64,000 nt of DNA. Source: Branchiostoma lanceolatum (Eukaryota; Chordata; Leptocardii; Amphioxiformes; Branchiostomatidae). Below are positions 46,301 to 53,869 of the stretch, piece after piece. Made by a program: the position numbers and the translations under genes. The stretch covers positions 11,000,001 to 11,064,000 of the forward strand of contig NC_089735.1 in assembly GCF_035083965.1 (NCBI RefSeq). The letters are read 5' to 3'. The notes under the pieces were generated by a model. The model worked only from the letters and a program-made list of their open reading frames with translations, made no database searches and was not told the DNA's origin. Numbering within the stretch: position 1 is the stretch's first letter; each line of letters begins with the position of its first letter.

Positions 46301-46527
46301 GAAATATGTTAAATGCACACTAGGATGGGTATATTTTTGAAACACCTACCCTGTGCTGATAGAGATCCCTGGTTGCCATTCTGCCTCTTCCATCCCCTCC
46401 AGTTGTTACACAGGCTCTCTGGCTCGCTAATCCACGAACACAGCGAGTCCTCCTCGAAACGGTCGCTGTCCTCGAAGGAGAATCGCTCTCCCTCGTCCCA
46501 TTCTCCCCCAGCGAACATGAAGTCCAT
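22340..46527 (-). CDS. ZSWIM8: ZSWIM8, SWIM-domain substrate receptor of a cullin-RING E3 ligase
   Basis: Orthologue of ZSWIM8 (fly Dora, worm EBAX-1), which in the cytoplasm recruits a cullin E3 ligase to Argonaute and drives target-directed microRNA degradation. The 24 coding exons, 5' to 3', are: 46527-46350, 37338-37185, 36624-36530, 36373-36198, 35848-35741, 35278-35076, 34640-34439, 33940-33759, 33581-32444, 31790-31663, 30955-30781, 30139-29953, 29469-29374, 28967-28843, 28612-28391, 28273-28033, 27856-27643, 26883-26706, 26039-25916, 25367-25237, 24746-24582, 24375-23502, 23270-23083, 22546-22340. They sum to 5691 nt, exactly 1896 codons plus stop, in continuous frame; human is about 1837 aa. 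The N-terminus has the acidic ERFSFEDSDRFEEDSLCS; SWIM zinc ligands are C179, C181, C188, H190. Conserved cores include PLRGREPEG, HAHALNPNEIQRALVQC and HLTPPEVASLADRASRARD. Residues about 433-812 and 1475-1720 are low-complexity. Start chosen at 46527 by homology. Intron 1 is 9 kb and repeat-rich. Confidence 0.95.
22688..23082 (-). repeat. Minisatellite made from the donor end of ZSWIM8 exon 23
   Basis: In the intron just after exon 23, three further copies of the last 50-60 exon bases plus the donor (on the minus strand ...CAGCCCCATNGTGCAGAAG... GACAG|GTAGGG) occur with donors near 22990, 22880 and 22776, and a partial fourth copy at about 22688-22722. Units are 91-110 bp. Between them lie telomere-like TTAGGG/TTAAGG stretches. 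The copies carry in-frame differences, including a TAG in the nearest one. Confidence 0.85.
28391..28612 (-). CDS. ZSWIM8: ZSWIM8 exon 15 with internal SGSRPSQ-type repeats
   Basis: After the conserved ILNKLLDKNSNQ the exon encodes five or so copies of a 7-9-residue unit (SGSRSPSQ, SGSRPPSQ, PGSRPSSQ). The DNA unit contains CCAATCAGG repeatedly. This looks like a minisatellite that arose within, or was captured by, coding sequence; 222 nt, phase 0 on both sides. Confidence 0.88.
29146..29205 (-). repeat. Fragment of the 'TTTTTGGTGGTCC' MITE-like family
   Basis: Reads AAGGACCATCTGGGCTTTGTGATCACTTTTTGGTGGTTCCTTAG in part; it matches the core of the elements at 4869-5045 and 40108-40274. No ends recognised. 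Confidence 0.5.
30173..30240 (+). repeat. Short tRNA-derived SINE fragment
   Basis: A perfect A-box TGGTCTAGTGG (30173-30183) is followed 26 bp later by a decayed B-box GGTTTTAGATT (30210-30220), with the layout of a Glu/Lys-type tRNA head. It cannot fold as a tRNA gene. It lies in the ZSWIM8 intron between exons 11 and 12. Confidence 0.45.
31026..31091 (-). other. ZSWIM8: Candidate 66-nt cassette exon duplicated from ZSWIM8 exon 11
   Basis: An intronic copy of the first 66 nt of exon 11 (30955-30781), preceded by the same TTTTTGTTCCAG acceptor and followed by a GTAAAAG donor. In the frame set by exon 10 it reads SRHCPSGMTCIFASMLVNAAF with no stop. Because 66 is a multiple of 3, inclusion would add 22 residues without shifting the frame. 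A more decayed copy is at about 31250-31325. Whether it is spliced is unknown. Confidence 0.5.
31250..31325 (-). pseudogene. Decayed second copy of ZSWIM8 exon 11 start
   Basis: Resembles 31026-31091 and exon 11 on the minus strand (ACTGCCCCTCCTGGATGAC..., CTAGCCAAGGCTGCCTTCTTG), but carries a small insertion that shifts the frame and lacks the TTCCAG acceptor. It shares the flanking 'GTAGTTCCTCTGTTATTGCT' with the nearer copy, showing that the duplicated unit is about 220 bp and includes intron. Confidence 0.65.
32444..33581 (-). CDS. ZSWIM8: ZSWIM8 exon 9, large disordered exon
   Basis: At 1138 nt this is the longest exon. It starts with a conserved helix (WEMEHQLKQWHVFVIDKARK) and a PGFKPAIEAC segment. 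It then runs through Ser/Asp/Glu-rich sequence with many SD/SS clusters and a basic KSPDKSPQRTVRRKPKQK patch, and ends with FAGLKVIDDPLE. The corresponding human region is also low-complexity but not alignable, so it is a fast-evolving linker. Confidence 0.9.
33712..33757. repeat. Telomere-like patch beside ZSWIM8 exon 8 donor
   Basis: On the minus strand the donor GTAAGGG is followed by GGGTTAGGGTTAAGGTTG within 45 bp. This resembles the telomere-like filler in the exon-23 minisatellite. G-triplets just after a donor can act as intronic splicing enhancers, but here they may be simple repeat. Confidence 0.5.
35288..35492. repeat. 27-bp minisatellite next to ZSWIM8 exon 6 acceptor
   Basis: About seven units of CCATGGCAACCACACAATCA+ACAAACA begin 10 bp from the acceptor of exon 6 (exon start 35278). 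Unit lengths of 21-27 bp keep artificial frames open on both strands. The array occupies the place where the branch point and pyrimidine tract should be; on the minus strand the unit gives TGTTGATTGTGTGGTTGCC. Confidence 0.85.
35657..35738. repeat. 28-bp minisatellite next to ZSWIM8 exon 5 donor
   Basis: Three units of CCCAAGAGGGGTGGGYAGGGTTCTG end 3 bp from the exon 5 donor (exon end 35741). G-rich on the plus strand, C-rich in the transcript. Confidence 0.85.
36198..36373 (-). CDS. ZSWIM8: ZSWIM8 exon 4, SWIM zinc finger
   Basis: Encodes residues 143-201. The zinc-finger motif reads CSCTCNSTAKWCAHVVSLC, giving CxC-x6-CxH with C179, C181, C188 and H190 intact, so metal binding should be preserved. 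The exon ends in phase 0 at the conserved LCLFRIHN. Confidence 0.93.
36795..37183. repeat. 390-bp homopyrimidine (CCCTTCCTCTCATTC)n tract
   Basis: Almost pure C/T with an ATTCC punctuation on the plus strand, hence purine-rich in the ZSWIM8 pre-mRNA. It directly abuts the donor of exon 2 (exon end 37185). Such mirror-like tracts can form triplex (H-) DNA. The plus-strand open frame across it is an artefact. Confidence 0.85.
38243..38603. repeat. Foldback repeat with inverted ends
   Basis: The left end reads AGGGATCTCGCCAGGGCAT and the right end, on the other strand, reads GTGTTCTCACCAGGATTTTT. Both then lead into GCGTAGGGGC; internal 'CCCCTACGCTGTGATTTGG' occurs two to three times in tandem. 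Non-coding, in ZSWIM8 intron 1. Confidence 0.55.
38868..39072. repeat. MITE-like element with inverted 'AGACCC.CTTCAT.CCAGGCTTT' ends
   Basis: The left end is AGACCCTCTTCATACCAGGC (38868 on); the right end on the other strand is AGACCCCCTTCATTCCAGGC. About 205 bp, non-coding. Layout and internal GGATTCAC/GATTGATC sequence resemble 6476-6618. Confidence 0.65.
40108..40274 (+). repeat. MITE-like element, 'TTTTTGGTGGTCC' family
   Basis: Ends ACAGTCAAAACTG (left) and, on the other strand, GCTGTCAAACCTG (right) form a 12-13-bp inverted repeat. The interior matches the reverse complement of 4869-5045 (GGACCATC...TTGGTGACATTGGCCAGGTGG). About 167 bp, non-coding. Confidence 0.65.
40366..40662 (+). 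repeat. Segmental duplication, copy 1 (297 bp)
   Basis: Nearly identical to 41816-42112, starting AACTGTTCACTGAGGCTAAT and ending TTTTTTTGATACAT. It differs by a handful of substitutions and small indels (for example AATATATTGC versus ATATTGC). The spacing of 1450 bp and high identity imply a recent event. Confidence 0.92.
41073..41402. repeat. Foldback repeat with 'TATCAGGGATCT' ends
   Basis: The left end TATCAGGGATCTGC and the right end, on the other strand, ATGACAGGGATCTCCC are inverted. The interior repeats CTCCATCCTGTT twice. About 330 bp. The ends resemble the AGGGATCT start of 38243-38603, so the two may be related. Confidence 0.45.
41455..41790. repeat. Scattered/diverged copies of the 'GGTAACTATGATTTTGTACAA' repeat
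   Basis: Five or so copies in forward orientation (41655-41785) and two in reverse orientation (ATAGTTACTTTGGGCAGA..., 41452-41485). More diverged than the array at 42154-42474; they lie between the two 297-bp duplicates. Confidence 0.75.
41816..42112 (+). repeat. Segmental duplication, copy 2 (297 bp)
   Basis: Second copy of 40366-40662. It is followed within 45 bp by the 21-bp minisatellite, suggesting that the duplication and the minisatellite arose by the same unequal exchange or replication slippage. Confidence 0.92.
42154..42474. repeat. 21-bp minisatellite (GGTAACTATGATTTTGTACAA)n
   Basis: About 14 head-to-tail units with rare TTCGTCC and TTGTGC variants, preceded by one inverted half (AATCATAGTTACCTTGTAAGGTAACTATGATT, a hairpin at about 42155-42186). 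Being 21 bp with no stop, it keeps frames open on both strands; these are not genes. Confidence 0.95.
42635..42700. repeat. Single end of the 'AATCTCCAAGCAGATGTTGGG' element
   Basis: AATCTCCAAGCAGATGTTGG followed by TGAGGCTAA and ATGTTTTCCTACC. The same arrangement recurs at 45275-45335. The opposite end was not found, so these are solo or truncated copies. Confidence 0.55.
42913..43418. repeat. 506-bp foldback transposable element with about 160-bp arms
   Basis: The arms 42913-43075 and 43256-43418 are reverse complements (for example TTCGCGTGAAGAAT, AAATTTGAAATGGAGAATTT, CAAAATTTTTCTCCCTTGGG). Flanking 8-mers TTTTGCAG (42905-42912) and ATTTGCAG (43419-43426) look like a target-site duplication with one mismatch; 8 bp would suit hAT-type insertion. 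No transposase inside. Confidence 0.75.
45275..45335. repeat. Single end of the 'AATCTCCAAGCAGATGTTGGG' element
   Basis: Same start and same following TGAGGCTGAA...CGTTTTCCTACC as 42635-42700, in the same orientation, 2.64 kb away in the same intron. No partner end seen. Confidence 0.55.
46176..46256. repeat. 81-bp near-perfect hairpin element
   Basis: The left arm TAGCCTGGATACCACCCTTG... and the right arm on the other strand TAGCCTGGATGCCAGTCTTG... pair for about 28 bp through AGCTTTT, with a loop of about 20-25 bp. Minimal MITE, 94 bp downstream of ZSWIM8 exon 1 on the minus strand. Confidence 0.7.
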
Positions 46528-46556
46528 TGTTCCTGAGGATCACCCCTCTCCCTTCT

Positions 46557-46858
46557 CAACCCTTGGGCTCACCCCTACTGGTGTAGTTTATGCTGGTAGG
46601 TCACAGGTTGAAGTGCCTTCAAACACCAGAGGGTACCTCTTTTCAAAAAGGATCAGTTTCTTTCACAAGTCCGAGCTTTTCTGTGCCATTCCTCGGTCTT
46701 AAAGCTTAGCAACCTTTGTGCTCAACCCTGGTAGTTTTATACCGGTAGGTCACAGTTCAAAGTGCCTTCAAACAATACATGGGGTCTCCCTTTAAAAAAG
46801 GAACAGGTCTTTTTCCCAAGTTCTACCTTTCTGGTGCCATTCCTCGGTCTTGAGTCAC
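46557..46858. repeat. Tandem duplication (about 151 bp x 2) upstream of the ZSWIM8 start
   Basis: Units 46557-46707 and 46709-46858 share GGTAGGTCACAG, AAGTGCCTTCAAACA and GCCATTCCTCGGTCTT in order, with scattered differences. They start 25 bp from the probable acceptor in front of exon 1. Confidence 0.8.
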
Positions 46859-47648
46859 TCCAGGTTTTTCTATCCAATAGAAATGCCTGTGAGGGAAGGG
46901 AGAGAAACACACGATGTCAGGATGTTTGCTTTGTTGTTGAGACAATAGACAGGATAGGAGCTGTTCTTTGGACCTTGTTCCCTTTATCGGAACGCCGCGT
47001 GAGCCACTTCACGTCCTCACCTGTATCCTACAGTCTGCACAGCAGGACTCTCTCTGTAAAAATCAATATCATGACCCCAAAAAAGTGCACTGGTACCCAG
47101 TGCAGTGTGATCTTCTAGATGGACAAGTTGGACCATACATAATTATGTACAGGACGTAGTGTCTGTCTGGTTAAATTTTGCACAAAGAGAAACATCAACA
47201 AAAATTGTTTTGATACAAGAGGCTGTAAATCGTTGAAGAAGTAAAATCAAAGGTGCTTTTCTAAAAACATGAGAAAATTCTGGAGGTGGCACTAGTCAAA
47301 ACATCAACAACAACTAGTCATAACTGATATTTTGCACATACAACAAACAAAATCGTGATGATGATAAATTATATACGACATCGATGTCGCCTGTTTCAGT
47401 CGCCCAAAACACGCGACCTTGTCCGGAAATAAAGGCACGCAGGAAACGTCCTTGTAAGGAGCCCTTGGTAACAAATATTTCAGCCGATGTCGATGTGACA
47501 TACTGTCTGAGGTCGCGGCGCCCCCCAACAAACGGCCAGTGAACTTTCATCATCGATGTCGTTCTGAACGTTCGATCTCTCGCAAAACCATGTCCGGATT
47601 TCCCCACGAAAACTCAAAGAATTTGGCCTCCACGTGGACACAACCTAC

Positions 47649-47780
47649 CTGGTAGGATCCTGGTGGAATTCTGAAGCCGTGATCCCGCCTTTCCGGGGTG
47701 ATTCAAGCCCCAAGCGCGCGGGAGAAAGCTTCGTTCCTTCCTTCCTTCTCGTCTTTCTTCACAATCCTCTTCTCCCACCT
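47649..47780 (-). other. ZSWIM8: Probable 5' non-coding exon of ZSWIM8
   Basis: On the minus strand a strong donor CTACCAG|GTAGGTTG ends at 47649. A matching acceptor GATCCTCAG sits 5 bp before the initiator (46532/46533), giving GAACAATGG around the ATG. The upstream limit is a guess, placed in the CpG/pyrimidine-rich stretch; no transcript evidence. Confidence 0.35.
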
Positions 47781-48279
47781 GGCCCAGCAAAACAAAGGCA
47801 ACATGGCAGATAGGAGGCTCCGCATGGAGACATTGACACGAATTTGGGGATACAATTGGAAATTCTCAATTCAAATAAAGAACAAGTATTTGACACCTGT
47901 CTTAAAAAAACTTTCTCGAATAAAAAGACAATAGGTTATCTCACATATTGATCGTTGTCAAAAATGTTAGCATCATATCTTGAAACATAAGACCGTGTAA
48001 ACCCTTGTCGTATCCTTCTTGTATCACGTGATTTTTGTGTGGAATTCCCGTGAAAATTCACGGAATAGACCTTGAAATGTGCCCCAAACCAGACCACGTT
48101 TCTTTTTTGTATAACGTGAGTGTTCTTTGAAGTACCTAGCTATTCAGAAATTTGGAAAATCTCAGATAAATTCAAAATCTACATATTTCGTAGTACCTGA
48201 CCTTTGCACTCAACAACATAACCTTTGCCCCAGGATCTCGCAGAATCTCGTACGTCGGAAAACGTGAGCGAGATTTCGT
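47781..48279. promoter_or_regulatory. Divergent promoter interval between ZSWIM8 and RPS14
   Basis: About 0.5 kb separates the probable ZSWIM8 5' exon (minus) from the RPS14 start (plus). It contains no clear TATA box; GATCTCGCAGAATCTCGTAC and GTGAGCGAGATTTCGTC lie just before the RPS14 start. Head-to-head arrangement suggests shared regulation; this is inferred from spacing only. Confidence 0.35.
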
Positions 48280-48313
48280 CCTCTTTTACTGGACTCCGCC
48301 ATCTTGTGAGCAA
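48280..48313 (+). other. RPS14: RPS14 5'UTR exon with TOP start
   Basis: The sequence CCTCTTTTACTGG at 48280 has the C-plus-pyrimidine (TOP) form typical of ribosomal-protein transcript starts. The exon ends at 48313 before GTAAGTG. TOP mRNAs are translationally controlled through mTOR/LARP1. The exact first base is uncertain by a few nucleotides. Confidence 0.55.
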
Positions 48314-48961
48314 GTAAGTGTACATGGTGTCGTTTTATCCACCGCAATCCTTCTCCCAGAGAAGACAATTCCTAGATTAAATTATCCCGACACATTCCAC
48401 AAACGTTGCTGTATATTAAACTTGAGCCATTTCGCTACAGTTTTGAAGATACGTGTAGTTAAACACAAACTTGGTGATGGTATCACATCCCCGGAAAACG
48501 CGTATGATCATGAAACCTTTCGCAGTGGGTACCGCTATAGAAAGCAGAAGATGGGCAGTGTGTGCTACTATGTACCGCACTACATGAGCAATTGTTTTCA
48601 TAACCTAGGATAGTGCCAAAACGCTTTGTTTAGAAAACTCCATATACAAAATCTCTACCTGAAAATCCCCCCCCCCCCCCCATACACATACACACCAAGG
48701 AAGTTTTCCTGCACACACACGATTGCAAAGTAGAAACATCAGACTCGAAGCTGTCAATTTTAAACCTTCAGTTTGCGATATAATTTTGTTCATGCTATAC
48801 GAGTAACAGATGTGTTTTATCCTTTCGAAGCAAATTGAGTTATCGTAATTTGTATGTTTGTAATACAATTTGTATGTGTAGAATCAAGATGTACATGAAT
48901 GTGTTTCTCTCCCCTGTGCTGTGAATGATGTTCGGTTTTCCCTTCCCTGCGTACTTCAGAC

Positions 48962-50916
<1,955 letters not shown>

Positions 50917-50958
50917 ACACCAGACTTGTTAGACGTATGCTTCGAACATCCAGAGGGA

Positions 50959-50964
50959 AATAAA
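50959..50964 (+). terminator. RPS14: RPS14 poly(A) signal AATAAA
   Basis: AATAAA 43 bp after the stop codon, followed by a GT-rich stretch (CTTGTTGTGTCATTGTTACG) about 20-40 bp later, as expected for cleavage. Very short 3'UTR, typical of ribosomal-protein genes. Confidence 0.85.
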
Positions 50965-51286
50965 CACACTTCTGTACACCACCTTGTTGTGTCATTGTTA
51001 CGTTGTGTTGTAATCCTTATGACTCAGTTGTAATGTAGTAAAATTCAAACATAGATACCTGACATGAATACTCTTTTTATGGCCCGACTGGAAGAACCTG
51101 TGCGATGTACTGGAGCGTGAAAATTTGTGTAAATGTGGTGAACCAAGAAGAATGTTGCTGTGACTCGTCGTGTCTGTGCTGTTTCTGGTATGATAGGCCC
51201 AGAAGCAAATGTGTGTGAAACTGTGTTGTTATCCTTTGTTGACTGGCCTAGAAGCCTAGAAGTGTATGTGAACAAAAGCTACTATG

Positions 51287-51538
51287 AATCTCCAAGCAAA
51301 TGTAGGAGTGGACGATCATAATGTTTTCTGACTACTGGGCTTCTCTGACAGCCATTGTCTTGTTGGGGTGAATGGCTGTCAGAGATCCTAGTTAGTTTAC
51401 CTGGGCTCCCGTACTCCCCCAGGCCCTTGCCAACGTAATGGAGTATTGGAGCCCTGGTTAACTTGGATGTCACCTAGGCTATGCTACATAAGAGAATGGA
51501 GTTGGAGAACATAACCTCCCACATCTGCTTGGAGATTA
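51287..51538. repeat. MITE-like element, AATCTCCAAGC ends
   Basis: The left end AATCTCCAAGCAAATGTAGG and the right end on the other strand AATCTCCAAGCAGATGTGGG form a good inverted repeat spanning 252 bp. There is also an internal palindrome (GACAGCCATT...AATGGCTGTC at about 51346-51380). Confidence 0.7.
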
Positions 51539-51744
51539 TGCTACTAAGAGCACTAGATTTGGAAGACGACCAGGAGTCAAACTTTTAACCTCCATGAAAA
51601 TAGAGTTTTTGGTTGTTAGTTAAAGGTGAACATCACCATGCATACATTATGTAAATGTATTATGTGCACAATTTGATGTTGAAATGAAATTCGGCCAAAG
51701 CATAGGACTTTCATACAGATAATATCTGTAGGCCATCAATATAA

Positions 51745-51955
51745 ATCATCATCATATCGGGCGGCTTGCCGGGACTAAGGCTGCTCTCTCCCTCCAGGCG
51801 TCACGGTCTGCCATTAGTTGGTCTAGATCTTCAGACCTCACCCCTACATCCCCAGCAAGTTGGTCTATGAAGGTCCGTCGGGGTCGCCCGACACAGGAGT
51901 GCCCATGAGTTGGTGCCCAGAGCAGGAGTTCACTTACAAGTTCTTCTTTGTGAAT
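51745..51955. repeat. Possible degenerate dispersed repeat in the RPS14-BTB spacer
   Basis: Starts ATCATCATATCGGGCGGCTTGC, is GC-richer than its surroundings and has a codon-like texture (GTCCGTCGGGGTCGCCCGAC), but no intact frame was found. It could be a fragment of a mobile element; the family was not identified. The rest of 50965-52543 shows only a 23-bp direct repeat (TGCGACCTAAATTGGATTTG, about 52129 and 52152) and the MITE above. Confidence 0.3.
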
Positions 51956-52543
51956 AGATTATGCTAATTACAATATAAATAGATTATGCTAATTACAACA
52001 ATATTAGCTTAATCAATGAGACAAGAAATTTACAAAAGCTCTAAATATCTCACGGGGATGTGTGAGGTCACACTCTTGTTTACTGAAATGAACAGATCGT
52101 TACATCCCCATTATGCATTTCCACTAGACTGCGACCTAAATTGGATTTGTATTGCGACCTAAATTGGATTTGTATAACCCTTGACTTCATATGATTGGAA
52201 TATCCAATTCGGGAAGCGAACGAAGTTGCACTGAACTAGATTGAGATACATTGCGACAAGCTATGATGATGCTTGGAATATCCTGCATGCAAAATGTAAA
52301 ATCATAAAAAGATTCGTTTTTAAGCGCTCCGTCAAATTTTAGCCTGATTTAATCGCGCTCATAGCAGCCGTCCGTAACCAGTCATCAGCTCCGAGGGGAG
52401 GGGCCATTACAGCCCCGGACAGCTTCAGTTCGGGCTAAGCAGACTAGTCAAATTTTAGATCGCACCGCGGTGTACAGTATCTAGCTAGCAGCGAGGTCGC
52501 CGCCTAGGTGGAATGGGGGTCTTAAGGGGAAGTCCGTAACATC

Positions 52544-53869
52544 CTATTGCAGACAGGAACACCTGTCACGTGCCACGGACATGGCTTGTTTCAGTAGCTT
52601 CAACACATTCTGGTCGTCCCTCAGACTGCCCTGAGCAAAGTCACTGGTCACGAAGATGGCGGGGAGGTTCTCAAAGGCGAACTTCTTCACGTGTTCGGAC
52701 AGCTCCGTAAGGAAGTAGTCTTCAGCCAGCTTCATCACCTGTAGAGGATACAGAAAAACGAAGACTGCTTTATTAGAACAGGCCCTGGATTAAAATAAAC
52801 AATATACAATTCTGGGTACTTAATCTCTTCGTCTTTTAACTCGCACTGTCTTCTCTTCATTGGCGCCATGGCCGAGAGGCATTAAGCCTCGCCTCGAGCT
52901 CCTTCGCAGACTTCTTGGAGCGCGATCCTCCCTCGGTGACATAACTCCCTATAAGCCGGCATTAGAGAACCTTGGCCCGTGTAAAAAGTCGCGTATCAGC
53001 GTAACATTATGAAGTCTGGCCTGTCATACCCTCCCCAGACTTGCCAAGAGTTCACCAAAAATCCCACCAAGAAAGGCTTTCAATGTTTTAATGCCCTGTT
53101 TATTTTTTGCTCTCTCATCCTGGGGTCTAGGCGCCTGCGCCAATACCCTAGGGCCCCCCTCCAAGAAGTTTGCGAAGGAGGCTACATTGAGCCCCTGTAC
53201 CTAACAATGCATGGTCTTCTCCAGACCATTTGTGTACATATTGCTAACTTCTGGACTCTGGGTTTTAATTGGAGTTATAAGCAATAAATCGTCAGTATCT
53301 CTCGATATTCATGATGAGTGTAAACGTGATACCTGTACGCAGTTGTCCGGGCGCAAGGTGTGCGTCAGGTATCTGCAACAGGCGTCCGTCACGTCTGGGA
53401 ACTGTAGCAAAGTGGAGGCGTGGACCAAGTCTCCGACATTCTCAGTCGTTATCCGTATCCTCCCCGTGTAGGAGTAGTCAAGCAGGAGACTTAAGGTGCC
53501 TGGTGCAACGTCTTCAAGACGTACCTTATCTTCAAGACGTTCTCTGAAATCCCCCAGGAGAAGGAGTCGGAAGTACAAGCTATTTGCCGCCAAGACGGCC
53601 CTGTGGCAAGGAAACTCCTCTTCGTCAGCACACAGTATGACGTCACACACTTTTCCCGTCACCCTCCACTCGTTTAAAACGTTCAACTCGTATCCATGGC
53701 AACATAGCTTGGCTTCACACGCACACCTTTCTCCGTTGAGACACACGTGCGCGTTTTCCTCTTTTAATGCCGACGACACCTTCGACGAATGCTCCTTGTC
53801 TTCAAGGAGGAGTTCTCCGGCGCTGCTGAAGACGTGAAGTATGCCGTGACTCATCACGTTACCGGCCAT
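52544..53869 (-). CDS. BTB-BACK protein, kelch-like family but without visible kelch repeats
   Basis: Two exons: 53869-53333 and 52738-52544 (stop 52546-52544), 732 nt, 243 aa. The ATG lies in GACGCCATGG. Residues about 62-172 form a BTB/POZ domain: VCDVILCADEEEFPCHRAVL, then SLYFRLLL and LLLDYSYTGRIRI. The second exon opens a BACK-type segment (VMKLAEDYFLTELSEHVKKF). Family members usually dimerise by BTB and bind Cullin-3 as substrate adaptors. BACK is normally about 100 residues followed by six kelch repeats; here it stops after about 65. A donor-like CACGTGACAG|GTGTTC at 52563/52562 suggests that the last residues could be intron read-through and further exons may exist, though none was recognised down to 50965. 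N-terminal Cys-rich 45-60 (CLNGERCACEAKLCC) is unusual. Confidence 0.75.

Larger units (their letters stand above)
37339..46349 (-). other. 9-kb intron 1 of ZSWIM8
   Basis: No exon or RNA gene recognised. It contains at least five palindromic elements, a 297-bp segmental duplication, two arrays of a 21-bp minisatellite and short copies of a 'GGGTGCACC' repeat (about 40740-40830 and 44535-44625). Confidence 0.6.
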
